A DNA stretch of 64,000 nucleotides. Source: Streptosporangium violaceochromogenes. Lineage in GTDB: Bacteria > Actinomycetota > Actinomycetes > Streptosporangiales > Streptosporangiaceae. Shown here piece by piece: positions 16,634 to 27,181 of this stretch. A program made the translations under genes and the position numbers. The notes under the pieces were generated by a model. The model was given only the letters and a program-made list of their open reading frames with translations. It searched no databases and was not told where the DNA came from. The stretch spans positions 124,001-188,000 of the forward strand of contig NZ_BNBB01000003.1 in the NCBI RefSeq assembly GCF_014654615.1, written 5' to 3'. The stretch's first letter is position 1, and each line of letters opens with the position of its first letter.

Positions 16634-17542
16634 TTATCTCCAGTGCGTGAGCGCGGGCTTGCGCACGTTGTCACACTGCGGGCCCACGACGTGAACGCGG
16701 ACCGAGTTGGCGGCCCGATCGTTCCAGAAGACCAGGATGTTGGCCTCCTGCCCGTTGTAGAAGCCCTGGTCGACGGCGAACGGCGCCGTGCCGACCTCGT
16801 CGGAGACCCGCTGGACACACTTTTCGAGCTTGGAGCTCTCCTCCGGGTCCTGGGCGTCCACGATCTGGGCGGGACCGATGTACTCCAGCAGCGAGCCGCT
16901 GAGCTCCCGGTCGGTGTAGTTCCAGTTGCTGTCGGTCAACTGGTAGCCCTGGCCGGCGGGAGCGGGCAGGGCTACCGAAGGGGTGCCGCTCGGGCCGGCG
17001 GCCGAGAGCAGGTTGCCCGTCATCGTGACGGTGCCGATCACCGCGGCCGCCACCCCCGCCATCGCCGCGGGCAGGGCCCATCGGCGCCGCCGGGGGGCCG
17101 CGCGTCGCCGCCGCCGCGCCGGTACCACGGTGCCGTCGCCGGCGACGACCCCCAGCGGAGCCGCGGGCCTGAGCTCACCCTCCGGCTCGGGGCACGGTGC
17201 GGCAGGCCGTGGGGCCGTGGGGGCCGCGGGAGCCTGCTCCCACGGCGCGTCGCGCATTATGTCGTTCCAGGCCGGTGCCTCCACCAGGCCCACTCCACCT
17301 CCCCGGCGGCTTTCCGCCTCGGAGGCCAGCGCCCGGTCGATCCGGAGCGCCACCCCCATGGGCATCGCCGGCGTCGGTGTCGCCGCGAGGACCTCACGGA
17401 CCGCCGCCAGGTCGGCGAGGCTTTCGCCGCAGGGATCGCAGATCGCGAGATGTTCGCGTACCCGCAGAGCCGTGGCGGCGTCGAGAAGACCCTCTGCCAG
17501 CTCGGCAAGGGTCTCCAGATCGTAGTGCGTATCACCCGTCAC
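16634..17542 (-). CDS. Anti-sigma factor (zinc-binding HxxxCxxC type), partner of SigM
   Basis: The 302-residue protein has an N-terminal anti-sigma domain with [10 protein letters not shown] (His-x3-Cys-x2-Cys). A Pro/Ala-rich linker, a basic patch [16 protein letters not shown] and one membrane helix near residue 165 ([18 protein letters not shown]) follow, then an extracytoplasmic domain of about 120 residues. Its GTG start lies 11 bases inside the 3' end of the sigma gene, so translation is coupled. Position matches the RsmA anti-sigma of Mycobacterium. The signal sensed outside the cell is unknown. Confidence 0.85.
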   Translation of the reverse strand: MTGDTHYDLETLAELAEGLLDAATALRVREHLAICDPCGESLADLAAVREVLAATPTPAMPMGVALRIDRALASEAESRRGGGVGLVEAPAWNDIMRDAPWEQAPAAPTAPRPAAPCPEPEGELRPAAPLGVVAGDGTVVPARRRRRAAPRRRRWALPAAMAGVAAAVIGTVTMTGNLLSAAGPSGTPSVALPAPAGQGYQLTDSNWNYTDRELSGSLLEYIGPAQIVDAQDPEESSKLEKCVQRVSDEVGTAPFAVDQGFYNGQEANILVFWNDRAANSVRVHVVGPQCDNVRKPALTHWR

Positions 17543-18179
17543 GAAGTTCTGCTCCCTTCGCGGATGAGACGCGAGACAGGTCGGATCGGTTCCGCAGGTG
17601 CGAAAGAATTGGGGCGAGTTTCGCGCGTCCACGCGCACATCTGCTCTTCACGGTTCCGCTTGGCACCTCCAGGACCTGGGCCGCGTCCTCCACGGAATAG
17701 CCCATCATGTCCACGAGTACGAGCGCGGCTCGCTGGTCGGACGGCAGCAGCTTGAGCGCCGCCGAGACCTCCATCGAGACCTCACGCTCGGATGTCTGGT
17801 CGAGTACCGGTGTGTCACGCTCGGCGGCCTCCACGAGCTCGTCGTCGGCGACCGGGCGCACGGACTTCCGGCGCATCCGGTCCAGGCAGGCGTTCACCAC
17901 GATGCGATGCAGCCAGGTGGTGACGGCCGCCTCGCCGCGGAAACTCTCCGCCTTGCGGTAGGCCGAGACGAAAGCGTCCTGTACGGCGTCGGCCGCCTCG
18001 TCGGGATCGCCCAGCGTGCGCAGGGCGACCGCCCACATGCGGTCCCGATGCCGTTTGACGATTTCACTGAAGGCGTGTGGATCCCCGGAGATGTGACGGG
18101 TCAGCAGATCGGCGTCGGACACGGAGGCCCGCGCTGTCCGCTGCTCCGCCACCGGCGGGGGCTCGGAGGAGAAATTCAC
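17532..18179 (-). CDS. sigM: ECF RNA polymerase sigma factor SigM
   Basis: The protein has sigma region 2 (EIVKRHRDRMWAVALRTLGD, then DAVQDAFVSAYRKAESFRG) and region 4 (LPSDQRAALVLVDMMGYSVE with VPSGTVKSRCARGRAKL), and no other domains, as in ECF factors. The position between murJ/pseudokinase and the anti-sigma/trx genes is the actinobacterial sigM locus, and SEIVKRHRDRMWAVAL is typical of SigM. Start choice is uncertain: the GTG at 18179 gives 215 residues, while a GTG at 18122 would begin just before SDADLL. Confidence 0.9.
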   Translation of the reverse strand: MNFSSEPPPVAEQRTARASVSDADLLTRHISGDPHAFSEIVKRHRDRMWAVALRTLGDPDEAADAVQDAFVSAYRKAESFRGEAAVTTWLHRIVVNACLDRMRRKSVRPVADDELVEAAERDTPVLDQTSEREVSMEVSAALKLLPSDQRAALVLVDMMGYSVEDAAQVLEVPSGTVKSRCARGRAKLAPILSHLRNRSDLSRVSSAKGAELRDG

Positions 18180-18293
18180 AAGGAGAGTCCTGCTATGCCG
18201 ATCCGGAGGGAACACCAGTACCCGATAGATGGTGCCACGAAATCTCCAATGATCGGCAAGATGTCGGGTAAAAGCGATCAAACAGTGTGGGGG

Positions 18294-19826
18294 TCACTTG
18301 GTGGTGAACACCTTCACGTCGAGGATGGTTCCGCGGAACTTTCCCTGGTAGGTGGGCAGTCTGGTGAACCAGACCAGGACGTAGCGGCCTTCCGGCGGCT
18401 TCTCGGCGATGAAGCTCTTCTTGCCCGTCGCGTCGGAGAACCGGTGGGCCACCGGCAGGCTGCCGAGGTCGGCCGTCTCGCCGACCCTGATCTCCACGCT
18501 GCCGCCCGAGCTCTGACCGCCGAAGTCGACCGACACCTGCCTCACCGGGACCTGCTGCCCCATGTCGAGCAGGAGGCCGACGCCGGTCTTCAGCCGGCCG
18601 AAGTCGACCGATTCGTAGGACTCCGAGTGCCAGTCGGTGGAGGACTTGCCGTCCACCGCGTTCAGGGCGAGCTCGGGTCGTTCCTCGCCGTCGCCGAGCG
18701 GGTCGAAGCCGACGGGCTGCGGCTTCATCTCGCGGGTGGCGAGGGTCACGGTGGGCGTGGGGGTGGAGGTCGTGCCGGGGGTGGGGGTCCCGGCGTTGCC
18801 GATGCTGCGCCCGAGCGTCCAGGCGCCGAATCCGACGGCCACCATCACCAGCAGCACGACCACGGTCATGGCGACCTTGCCGATCATCCCGTTGCCGCCC
18901 GGACCCCGTCCGTGCGACAGGTGTGTCGGGTGCTGGGAGAAGGGGTGGTGCGGCGACGGCGCGGGCGGGCGGGGGTGGTGCGGTGACGGCGCGGTCCGCA
19001 GCCCCTCCGAGCGCGACGCCGTCACCGAGGGCATCGCCGCCATCGGCATCGGCATGGGGGTGGGCCGGGGCACCGAGCTGAGGGCCTCGGCCACCTCGGC
19101 GGGTGTCGTGAACGGGGTCAGGCCGCGCTTGCCCTCGGGCAGCATCGCCCGGCAGGTGATGGTGTCCAGGTAGCCGGGCACGCCCGCGGTGACCTGGCGG
19201 GGCGTGCAGAGGTGGCCGTCGCTCACGGGTGCGGGGGAGAGGCCGAGGTCGCGCTCCTCTCCCGGCCAGTGGCCCGTCAGCCCGGCGTACAGCAGCCGGC
19301 CGAGCCCTTCGGTGTCGGTGCGGGCGGGGTCGTCGCTCGTGACGTCCAGGAGCACGGCGTCGATGCCCAGGCCCAGCAGCTTGAGGGTGCCGCCGGCCGT
19401 CCACACCAGGTGCGCCGGGGTCAGGCAGAGGTGACCGAGGCTCGCCTCGTGGGCGTGGGCCAGCGCCTCGGCGGCCTCCCCGACCAGGGCGGCGGCCCGC
19501 TCGGGCTCCAGCGGCCCGGCGGCGATCATGTCGGAGAGGGTCTCGCCGCTCACCCACTCGCTGACGACGTAGGAGTGGCCGTCGTCCTCGGTGGCGTCGA
19601 AGACCTGGGTCAGCCGGGGGTCGGTCAGCCGGCTGGCCACCCGGGCGGCGGTGACGACCTCGCTCAGGCGGGGGAAGTCCGCGTCGAAGGTGTGCACGGC
19701 GACGGGCCGGGCAAGGACCTCGTCGATGGCCTTCCAGAGCGTGGCCCCTCCGGACTCGTGGACGCGGTCCTCAAGCCGGAAACGCTCGGCCAGTTTCGTA
19801 CCGGGCTCGACGGCGGAGGAACTCAT
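18294..19826 (-). CDS. MurJ-associated pseudokinase with transmembrane and extracellular discoidin-like domain
   Basis: The 510-residue protein has an N-terminal protein-kinase-like domain (about 1-250) beginning FRLEDRVHESGGATLWKAID. The catalytic HRD is replaced (ASLGHLCLTPAHLVW) and there is no DFG, so it is a pseudokinase. A Pro/His-rich linker, one membrane helix (VVVLLVMVAVGFGAWTLG) and a C-terminal beta domain resembling discoidin folds follow. In Mycobacterium these domains are fused to the end of MviN, where phosphorylation recruits FhaA. Here they are a separate gene 195 bases after murJ. A regulatory role in lipid II export is inferred from that homology. Confidence 0.85.
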   Translation of the reverse strand: MSSSAVEPGTKLAERFRLEDRVHESGGATLWKAIDEVLARPVAVHTFDADFPRLSEVVTAARVASRLTDPRLTQVFDATEDDGHSYVVSEWVSGETLSDMIAAGPLEPERAAALVGEAAEALAHAHEASLGHLCLTPAHLVWTAGGTLKLLGLGIDAVLLDVTSDDPARTDTEGLGRLLYAGLTGHWPGEERDLGLSPAPVSDGHLCTPRQVTAGVPGYLDTITCRAMLPEGKRGLTPFTTPAEVAEALSSVPRPTPMPMPMAAMPSVTASRSEGLRTAPSPHHPRPPAPSPHHPFSQHPTHLSHGRGPGGNGMIGKVAMTVVVLLVMVAVGFGAWTLGRSIGNAGTPTPGTTSTPTPTVTLATREMKPQPVGFDPLGDGEERPELALNAVDGKSSTDWHSESYESVDFGRLKTGVGLLLDMGQQVPVRQVSVDFGGQSSGGSVEIRVGETADLGSLPVAHRFSDATGKKSFIAEKPPEGRYVLVWFTRLPTYQGKFRGTILDVKVFTTK

Positions 19827-20021
19827 GAGCTCTCCACGAGTGGGGACACGACAGCGCCAGACCAGATTGACACATCAGGACGCATCATGCGATGCCGGGT
19901 GGATCCGCCCACGCCCTCCTGCTTCCATTAGCCGCATGTCGTCACACGCGTCGCACCATGTTAGTCCCGCGCAGGTTCCGCCCGTGTTCTCCTTGTCAGA
20001 CGCTTGGGACAACCCTTTGGG

Positions 20022-21626
20022 TTACCGGCGTACCCGTCCCGCGACCATTTCAACGACCGATCTCACCTCGGGGATGTCCATCCGGTGCGCGACGGCCAGG
20101 TAAAGAACCATACCGAGCCCTCCGCCGGCGGCCAGCATGATGGCCGCGCTGAGCGCGTTCAGACCGGTCAGTTCCTGTGTGATCCACAGCACACCGAGGG
20201 CGAAGAGCGCGGCCGGCAGCGCGGCCACGTACATCCGTGACAGCCCGGCGGCCACCTTACGCCCCTGGAGACCGAGCGCGCGACGGCTGGCGAGGATCCA
20301 GGCGACCGCGGTGCCCGCGATGTAGGTGATCGTGAACGCGAAGGCCAGGCCCATCAGCACGTAACGCGGGGGCAGAACGAGGTAGGCCAGGAGGCCGAGC
20401 GCGCCGCTCACCGCCACGTTGCCGACGGCCACGAAGGCCGGGGTGCGGGTGTCACCGAAGGAGTAGAAGACGCGCAGCAGAAGCTGGAAGAGAGAGAACG
20501 GCACCAGCGCCAGGCCGAAGACCTGCAGCACGTTGCCCATGTCGACCGCCGCGTCGACGGTCATGGACCCCCACGAGAAGATCAGCACGGTCACCGCGGG
20601 CCCGAGCACCATCAGCAGCAGCCCGGCGGGCACCAGCAGCGCCGCCACCAGGCGCACCCCCGAGGCGAACTCCTCCCTGACCGCGTCGAGGTGCCCGTCG
20701 GCCACGGCCCGGCTCATCCGCGGCAGCATCGCGGTGATCACGGAGACCCCGATGATCCCGTACGGGAGCTGGAAGAACTGGTAGGCGTAGGCGTAGGCGG
20801 AGTTGCCCGAGCCGGGAGCCCGCTCGCCCGCGCCGGTCCCGAACTTGGTGGTGATCAGGAAACCGACCTGGCTGACCCCGACGTAGACGAAGGTCCAGAC
20901 CGCGGCGCGGCCCATCTCGCCGAGCCCCGCCTCGCGCAGGTCGAACCGGGGCCGGAACCGGAAGCCCACCCGGTGCAGCGCGACCACCAGCACCAGGCAC
21001 TGGGCCACGATCCCCGCGGTCGTGCCCAGGCCGAGCAGCGCCAGGTCGGCGTCGCTGACCGTGGCGATGTTCGGGCCCGCCTCGCCGAGCTTCAGGTAGT
21101 AGACGAAGGCGACGCAGATCGCCACGAGGTTGTTCACCACCGGCGCCCACATGGGCGCGGCGAACCGGTCGCGGGTGTTGAGGATCGCCCCGCCGATCGC
21201 CCCGACGCCGAAGAAGGCGATCATCGGCAGGATGTACCGCGCCAGCTTGACCGCGACCTCGGTCTTCTCGGGGCCCCAGCCGATGCTGTAGAGGCCGACC
21301 AGCGGCTCGGCCAGCATCACGCCCGCCACCGCGACCAGCGTCAGCGCGACGGCGCCGAGTGTCATCAGCCTCTGCTCGTAGGCCCTGCCTCCGTCGGCGT
21401 CGGCGCGCTGGCGCCGGATGATCATCGGCACCACGACGCTGCTCAGGACCCCGCCGATGAGAAAGTCGAAGAGGACGAGGGGAATCGTGTAGGCGAGGTT
21501 GTAGGCGTCGCCGAGCGCGAAGGTGCCGATGGCCGCCGCGAGCACGGCCGTCCGCACGAAACCCGTGACGCGCGAGACCATCGTCCCGGCCGCCATGATC
21601 GCGCTCGCGCGCATGACCCTGCTCAT
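20022..21626 (-). CDS. murJ: Lipid II flippase MurJ (MviN)
   Basis: MurJ flips lipid II across the membrane for peptidoglycan synthesis. The 534-residue polytopic protein has the MATE/MOP-like fold, with conserved segments SAIMAAGTMVSRVTGFVRT, LDAVREEFASGVRLVAALLV and a QLLLRVFYSFGDTRTP segment. The C-terminus ends shortly after the last helix, without the kinase-like extension of mycobacterial MviN; that part is the neighbouring gene. The gene starts 26 bases after the stop of the DUF6049 gene, so the two are in one operon. Confidence 0.95.
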   Translation of the reverse strand: MSRVMRASAIMAAGTMVSRVTGFVRTAVLAAAIGTFALGDAYNLAYTIPLVLFDFLIGGVLSSVVVPMIIRRQRADADGGRAYEQRLMTLGAVALTLVAVAGVMLAEPLVGLYSIGWGPEKTEVAVKLARYILPMIAFFGVGAIGGAILNTRDRFAAPMWAPVVNNLVAICVAFVYYLKLGEAGPNIATVSDADLALLGLGTTAGIVAQCLVLVVALHRVGFRFRPRFDLREAGLGEMGRAAVWTFVYVGVSQVGFLITTKFGTGAGERAPGSGNSAYAYAYQFFQLPYGIIGVSVITAMLPRMSRAVADGHLDAVREEFASGVRLVAALLVPAGLLLMVLGPAVTVLIFSWGSMTVDAAVDMGNVLQVFGLALVPFSLFQLLLRVFYSFGDTRTPAFVAVGNVAVSGALGLLAYLVLPPRYVLMGLAFAFTITYIAGTAVAWILASRRALGLQGRKVAAGLSRMYVAALPAALFALGVLWITQELTGLNALSAAIMLAAGGGLGMVLYLAVAHRMDIPEVRSVVEMVAGRVRR

Positions 21627-21652
21627 CTGCCCTCCGCCGGCTCGTCGGGTGC

Positions 21653-23785
21653 TCAGGACTCGTTGCCGGCCGGGGCACCCGCGGGCCTCGGCGTCACGGC
21701 AGGTGCGGCGCGGTTTCCCCTGCGCCGCAGGACACGCATGACCACGGCCGCCAGCATCACCACGAGTGCGGCTCCGACGATCACCAGCGCGATCCCGGTG
21801 TAGCCCGTGGTGCGCACGGTGAGCTCGACCGGCGCGCCGTACCTGCGGCCGTCGCCGGTCATGAGCTGGACCCGCACCGTGGTCTGGCCACTGGCCAGCG
21901 CGGTCATCGGGACCCGGACGGTCTGGTTCTGGCCGCCTGAGATCACGAGGTGGTCCTCGTAGTGCTCGATCCTCAGCAGCTTGGGCTGCTCGGAGGTCAC
22001 CTTGAGCCGGACGGAGACCTCGCTGCCGTGCCCGGTCAGGCCGTTGTGCACGCTGATCGGCACCTCGCCGTTGTCGCCGGCCAGGGTGCGCAGCGGCGAC
22101 TGGTCGTTGCCGGTGATCGAGACCTGGCGGATCCGGGCGTCGACGGCCGCCTTCACCTGCGCGACGTACGGCAGGGCGGTCTCGCTCCTGTCCCGCCAGG
22201 CGGAGGAGGACAGCCGCAACAGCGCCAGGTCGAACACGTCGATGTCCTGGGCCGTGGTGACCTTGGCCGTCAGGTCGGCACGGCGGCCGACGCGCTTGAC
22301 GCCCCGCATGTACGGTCTGCCGAGTTCCTTGCGCCGGTCCTGGTCGGTGTAGGTGAGGTCGGCCCTGGGGAGCGGCAGGCCCTTGCCGGGCTTCACCGCG
22401 CCGAGCGTGGCCGGGGCGAGCCAGGGCAGGGAGGCGGCCGTCCGCACCAGGTCCGCCACATGGGCCGGGTCGGGGTTCCAGCGCCGCTGCGGAGCGGCGA
22501 TCACGGTGCGGGAGGCGGTCACGGGCTCGGAGCCGACCATCGCGGTCTCGGCGATGAACCGCTGGCGGTTCAGTACGGCGGCGCCGGGGACGGCGGTGTC
22601 CGCGGCGAGGGTCTCGCCCAGCGCCGTGTCGGTGATCAGGGCGGTGATCGGGCCGCTCACGCTCTCCACGGTCGCCGAGGCGTCGGGGGTGGTCACCGGG
22701 GGCGTCACCGGCGGCAGGGCGGCCTCGTTCAGCAGCACGGTGTCGACGCCGCCGGTGGACAGCAGGTCCAGGCCGTCGTAGTCGATCAGTCCTCCGGCCG
22801 GCCAGTTCACGGAGGTGTCGACGTCGCGGCCGAGCGTCTCACGACCGATGATCTTGGATGCCTCGATCGCGATCCCGGTGGAGTCGTCGATGCCGTTGTG
22901 GGCCAGGGCGGCCACGTCGGGGTCGGCGTAGGGGGTGGCCACGACCGGCGCCTTGGCGAGCGCGGTGCGCAGGCCGGTGAGCCAGGCGGTCGCCGCGGTG
23001 TCGGCGGGGCGCCTTTCGACCGTCTCCCCGGCCTTCACCGAGTGTGTGGCGCCCAGCGCCCGCACGTCGTCGAGGAGTGAGGGGTCGACCACCCAGGTGA
23101 GGTTCTTGGCGGTGGAGGTGCTCCGGGCGAGTCGCAGAAGGTTGTCCAGACGCCTGCCCTCGGCGATGGATCCGGACAGGTCGCCGTCGGCGAAGACGCC
23201 GTCGACGGCCCTGCGCGGCTGGTCGACGACCGGCATGACCAGGGCCAGCCTGGTGCGCGGCACCTTGAGGTCCTTGGGCATGTAGGCGATGAGGGTGCGC
23301 TGGGTGGCGACCGGCCGGCCGAGGGCGTCGACCACCTCGATCATGATCGGGTAGACGCCGAACCGGGAGATGCCCCGCTGCTGCGGGGTGAACACGAACT
23401 CCCACGGCGCCTTCGCCGAGGGCGAAAGGGTGCTCGGCTGTAGGTAGCGCTCGTCGCGCCAGGCCGGCGGCGGGGGGCCCTCGCCGCTCTGGTAGGACCG
23501 CATGTCGGCGCGCCGGGTGAAGGGCTGGGAGGAATAGTGCATCCGGACCCGCGCGCCGTTGATCGTCTCGGTGCCGGTGTTGACGAAGGACCCGGAGATC
23601 CTGATCTCGGTGGTCGGCTCCCGGGGGACGTCCGGGGTGATCGTCTCCACCACGAGCGGGGGAGTCTGGCGGGCCGCCGAGGTCGCCGAGGTCGTCCGGG
23701 CGTTCGCCGTACCCGCGACGACCACGGCTGCGGGGGAGAGCAGCGTGGTGGTCAGCACGGCGAGGAGTGTGGCCTTGCGGATCAC
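21653..23785 (-). CDS. DUF6049-family secreted/membrane-anchored protein
   Basis: The 710-residue protein starts with a signal peptide (MIRKATLLAVLTTTLLSPAAVV, cleavage near ANA). A long extracytoplasmic region follows, with a CARDB-like beta domain at about 45-170 and a second domain that includes VDPSLLDDV. It ends with a C-terminal membrane helix (YTGIALVIVGAALVVMLAAVV) and a short basic tail. The position before murJ is conserved in actinobacteria (Rv3909 of Mycobacterium). The function is unknown; linkage to murJ suggests cell-wall assembly. N-terminal Ala/Thr-rich low complexity is normal for the family. Confidence 0.82.
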   Translation of the reverse strand: MIRKATLLAVLTTTLLSPAAVVVAGTANARTTSATSAARQTPPLVVETITPDVPREPTTEIRISGSFVNTGTETINGARVRMHYSSQPFTRRADMRSYQSGEGPPPPAWRDERYLQPSTLSPSAKAPWEFVFTPQQRGISRFGVYPIMIEVVDALGRPVATQRTLIAYMPKDLKVPRTRLALVMPVVDQPRRAVDGVFADGDLSGSIAEGRRLDNLLRLARSTSTAKNLTWVVDPSLLDDVRALGATHSVKAGETVERRPADTAATAWLTGLRTALAKAPVVATPYADPDVAALAHNGIDDSTGIAIEASKIIGRETLGRDVDTSVNWPAGGLIDYDGLDLLSTGGVDTVLLNEAALPPVTPPVTTPDASATVESVSGPITALITDTALGETLAADTAVPGAAVLNRQRFIAETAMVGSEPVTASRTVIAAPQRRWNPDPAHVADLVRTAASLPWLAPATLGAVKPGKGLPLPRADLTYTDQDRRKELGRPYMRGVKRVGRRADLTAKVTTAQDIDVFDLALLRLSSSAWRDRSETALPYVAQVKAAVDARIRQVSITGNDQSPLRTLAGDNGEVPISVHNGLTGHGSEVSVRLKVTSEQPKLLRIEHYEDHLVISGGQNQTVRVPMTALASGQTTVRVQLMTGDGRRYGAPVELTVRTTGYTGIALVIVGAALVVMLAAVVMRVLRRRGNRAAPAVTPRPAGAPAGNES

Positions 23786-23831
23786 ATGCCGGCCAGGGGT
23801 CGAGTACGGCGCACGCCCGTAATGCTATGGC

Positions 23832-24365
23832 CTATCCGGCGAGGGGGAAGGTCGCCCTCGCCTTCCGTGACCGGGATTGGGCCAGGTCGATGGTCTTCCC
23901 TGAAACAAGGCCGAGCAGGTGGTCGGCGCGGATCAGCAGCGCCGTACGACGTTCCCCGGTGGGGGTGTGAACGAACCGCCGGCTTCCGGCGAGTCGCCCG
24001 TCCACCAGCACCGTCAGCCCCTCGGGAAGCAGCAGCGGGCAGACCAGGCCGGCCGCGTAGTCGGTGACGGAGTTCACGGTGAAGGCCGGGGCGGGGCGGA
24101 CCCCGCGGACGCCCAGGAAGGTGCCGACCGCGGCCGGCGGGGGCGGGCGGTCCACCGAGGCGACGACGGCCACCGGCTCCTGCTCGGTCCGGGCCGTGAC
24201 CTCGGAGGCGGCCTCGAAGACCGTGACCGCCACGCAGGCCGCGGGACTCACCGCCAGGAGCCTGGGAAGCTCCTCGGCGGACGTCGCCGCGCGGGGAAGG
24301 CGTACGATCTCATGGTGGACCTGGTGTGCGAGGAGCCAGCGGTGGATCGCGAGCGCGTCCTTCAT
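23832..24365 (-). CDS. YbaK/aminoacyl-tRNA-deacylase domain protein
   Basis: The 177-residue protein begins MKDALAIHRWLLAHQVHHEIVR after an AAGGAG ribosome-binding site, and has the YbaK-like fold segments VTDYAAGLVCPLLLPEGLTV and RRTALLIRADHLLGLV. YbaK family members hydrolyse mischarged tRNAs. Conserved lysine and specificity residues cannot be confirmed by eye. In mycobacteria the corresponding slot holds the Nudix gene mutT4, so this is a lineage difference. It is divergent from pcnA. Confidence 0.75.
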   Translation of the reverse strand: MKDALAIHRWLLAHQVHHEIVRLPRAATSAEELPRLLAVSPAACVAVTVFEAASEVTARTEQEPVAVVASVDRPPPPAAVGTFLGVRGVRPAPAFTVNSVTDYAAGLVCPLLLPEGLTVLVDGRLAGSRRFVHTPTGERRTALLIRADHLLGLVSGKTIDLAQSRSRKARATFPLAG

Positions 24366-24500
24366 GTCTTTCGCTCCTTGCCTTGGCTTGCCTCGACGCA
24401 CGGCCCCCGACGATCTCCTCTGACCGACCGTAACCTGGTGATCGCTTGAGGTGTATCCCCGAATGGGGAACATGTTCCGTAACCGAAGGACCTACCCGGC

Positions 24501-25937
24501 TTGTCCCTTTCAAATCTGACAGAGAGCCAGCGGAACGGCATGAGCGAGCTGTTCCGGAAGATCGCGCCCGTGGCCGACGAACTCGGCGAGTTGTTCGCCG
24601 GCAGGGGGTACCACCTCGCCCTCGTGGGCGGTTCCGTCCGCGACGTCTTCCTTGGCAGGATCGGCAACGATCTCGACCTGACCACCGACGCCCACCCGGA
24701 GGCGGTCCTGGAACTCGTCCGCGGCTGGGCCGACTCGGTCTGGACGATCGGCATCGACTTCGGCACGGTCGGCGTCCGCAAGGGTGACTGGCAACTGGAG
24801 ATCACCACCTACCGCAGCGAGTCCTACGACCCCAGGTCGCGCAAGCCCGAGGTGGTCTACGGCGACACCCTGGAGGGCGATCTGGCCCGGCGCGACTTCG
24901 CGATCAACGCGATGGCGCTGCGGCTGCCCTCACGCGAGTTCGTGGACCCCCACGGCGGGCTCGACGACCTGCACGCCAGGGTGCTGCGCACCCCCGGCCC
25001 CGCGGAGCGGTCCTTCGACGACGACCCGCTGCGGATGCTGCGGGCCGCCCGGTTCGCGAGTCAGCTCGGCTTCACCGTGGACGAGGCGGCGCTCACCGCG
25101 ATGAGCGCGATGGCCGAGCGGATCGAGATCGTCTCCGCCGAGCGGATCCGCGACGAGCTGGACAAGCTCGTCCGGGGCGACCACCCCCGCGCCGGCCTGA
25201 GGATCCTCGTGGAGTCGGGCCTCGCGGCCCATGTGCTTCCCGAACTGCCCCGGCTCCGTCTGGAGATCGACGAGCATCACCGGCACAAGGACGTCTACGA
25301 GCACACGCTGATCGTGCTGGAGCAGGCGATCGACCTGGAGGAGAACGGTCCCGACCGCGTGCTGCGCTGGGCCGCGCTCCTGCACGACGTGGGCAAGCCC
25401 AAGACACGCCGTCACGAGCCGGGGGGGCGGGTCTCCTTCCACCACCACGAGGTGGTGGGCGCCCAGCTCGCCAGAAAGCGCCTGTCGGAGCTGAGGTTTC
25501 CGAAAGACGTGGTGGCCGACGTCTCCCGCCTGGTGGAGCTGCACCTGCGCTTCCACGGTTACGGCACGGGAGAGTGGACCGACTCGGCCGTGCGCCGCTA
25601 CGTCCGCGACTCCGGGCACCTGCTCGAACGGCTCCACAAGCTGACCCGCGCCGACTGCACCACCCGCAACAGGCGCAAGGCCCAGGCCCTGTCGAAGACC
25701 TACGACCAGCTGGAGGAGCGCATCGCCCGGCTGGCCGAGGAGGAGGAGATCGGCAAGGTCCGCCCCGAGCTCGACGGCAACGAGATCCAGAGGCTTCTGG
25801 GCGTCCCGCCGGGGCCGGTCGTCGGCCGCGCCTACCGGTTCCTGCTGGAGATGCGCCTGGAGGAGGGCGTTCTCGGCAAGGAGGCCGCCGCCGACGCCCT
25901 GCTCGCCTGGGCGCGCGAGAACGACCTGTGCCGATGA
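24501..25937 (+). CDS. pcnA: CCA tRNA nucleotidyltransferase / poly(A) polymerase family (HD domain)
   Basis: The 478-residue protein has the nucleotidyltransferase core [20 protein letters not shown], then [11 protein letters not shown], followed by the [11 protein letters not shown] motif and [19 protein letters not shown]. The C-terminal half has an HD domain ([25 protein letters not shown]). It matches the actinobacterial enzyme that adds or repairs the tRNA 3' CCA. The TTG at 24501 is chosen because [14 protein letters not shown] is conserved in homologues; the ATG at 24540 is the alternative. It overlaps bioA by four bases. Confidence 0.93.
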   Translation: MSLSNLTESQRNGMSELFRKIAPVADELGELFAGRGYHLALVGGSVRDVFLGRIGNDLDLTTDAHPEAVLELVRGWADSVWTIGIDFGTVGVRKGDWQLEITTYRSESYDPRSRKPEVVYGDTLEGDLARRDFAINAMALRLPSREFVDPHGGLDDLHARVLRTPGPAERSFDDDPLRMLRAARFASQLGFTVDEAALTAMSAMAERIEIVSAERIRDELDKLVRGDHPRAGLRILVESGLAAHVLPELPRLRLEIDEHHRHKDVYEHTLIVLEQAIDLEENGPDRVLRWAALLHDVGKPKTRRHEPGGRVSFHHHEVVGAQLARKRLSELRFPKDVVADVSRLVELHLRFHGYGTGEWTDSAVRRYVRDSGHLLERLHKLTRADCTTRNRRKAQALSKTYDQLEERIARLAEEEEIGKVRPELDGNEIQRLLGVPPGPVVGRAYRFLLEMRLEEGVLGKEAAADALLAWARENDLCR

Positions 25938-27181
25938 CCGGTCCCGGGGAGGCGGCCGATCCGGCCGAGCTCGACCGCGCGCACGTCTGGCACCCCTACG
26001 CCTCGGTGCCCGCGTCCGTCCCGGCCCACCTGGTCTCCCGGGCCCGGGGCGTACGGCTGACGCTCGCCGACGGCCGCGAGCTGGTCGACGGCATGTCCTC
26101 GTGGTGGGCGGCCATCCACGGCTACAACCACCCACGGCTCAACCGGGCGCTGAGGGAGCAGCTTCAGGACATGGCGCACGTCATGTTCGGCGGCCTCACC
26201 CACGAGCCCGCCGTACGGCTGGCGAGCACGCTGGCCGCCATGACCGGGCTGCCGAAGGTGTTCCTCGCCGACTCGGGATCGGTGGCGGTCGAGGTCGCGA
26301 TCAAGATGGCGTCGCAGTTCACCGGCAGGAGCCGCCTGCTCACGGTCAGGGGCGGCTACCATGGCGACACCTTCGGGGCGATGGCCGTCTGCGACCCGGT
26401 CAACGGCATGCACCACCTGTTCTCCGGCGCGCTGCCCCGGCACGTGTTCGCCGATCGGCCCCCCCGGGACCTCGACGAGGGCTATCTCGCCCATCTGGAC
26501 GAGACGGTCGCCCGGAACGCCCGCGATCTGGCGGCGATCATCGTGGAGCCGGTCGTCCAGGGGGCGGGTGGCATGCACTTCTACCACCCGGCCTATCTGC
26601 GCAGGCTCCGCGAGCTGGCCGACGAGCACGGCCTGCTGCTGATCGCCGACGAGATCGCCACCGGCTTCGGCCGGACCGGTGAGCTGTTCGGCTGCGACCA
26701 CGCCGGGATCAGACCGGACATCATGTGCGTGGGCAAGGCGCTGACCGGCGGATACCTGTCGCTGGCGGCGACGCTGTGCACCGAGCGGGTGGCGTCGGGG
26801 GTCGGGGTGCTCATGCACGGGCCGACCTACATGGGCAACCCGCTGGCCGCCGCCGTCGCGGGCGCCTCCCTGGAGCTGCTGCGGGAGCGCCCGTGGCGCG
26901 AGGAGGTCAAGCGGATCGAGGCCGGCCTGACCGAGGGCCTGGCGGAGGCCGCGCGGGCTCCGGGGGTGAAGGACGTGCGGGTGCTCGGCGCGATCGGGGT
27001 CGTCGAGGCCCGCGAGCCCGTCGACGTGGCGAGGGTCCAGGACGTCGTGATGGAGCACGGCGTCTGGCTCCGCCCGTTCAACCGGCTGATCTACACGATG
27101 CCGCCCTATTCCGTCGGCGACGACCTGGGCCGGATCACGGAGGCGATGACGGCAGCGGCTCGGTCGCTCGGCCCGGGGTGA
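25934..27181 (+). CDS. bioA: Adenosylmethionine-8-amino-7-oxononanoate aminotransferase BioA
   Basis: BioA makes 7,8-diaminopelargonate in biotin synthesis using SAM as amino donor. The 415-residue class III aminotransferase begins [12 protein letters not shown] and has [65 protein letters not shown] and the PLP lysine in [16 protein letters not shown]. These are specific to BioA rather than other class III enzymes. The ATG overlaps the pcnA stop. No other bio gene is in the window. The 3' end overlaps the convergent MFS gene by 47 bases. Confidence 0.94.
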   Translation: MTGPGEAADPAELDRAHVWHPYASVPASVPAHLVSRARGVRLTLADGRELVDGMSSWWAAIHGYNHPRLNRALREQLQDMAHVMFGGLTHEPAVRLASTLAAMTGLPKVFLADSGSVAVEVAIKMASQFTGRSRLLTVRGGYHGDTFGAMAVCDPVNGMHHLFSGALPRHVFADRPPRDLDEGYLAHLDETVARNARDLAAIIVEPVVQGAGGMHFYHPAYLRRLRELADEHGLLLIADEIATGFGRTGELFGCDHAGIRPDIMCVGKALTGGYLSLAATLCTERVASGVGVLMHGPTYMGNPLAAAVAGASLELLRERPWREEVKRIEAGLTEGLAEAARAPGVKDVRVLGAIGVVEAREPVDVARVQDVVMEHGVWLRPFNRLIYTMPPYSVGDDLGRITEAMTAAARSLGPG

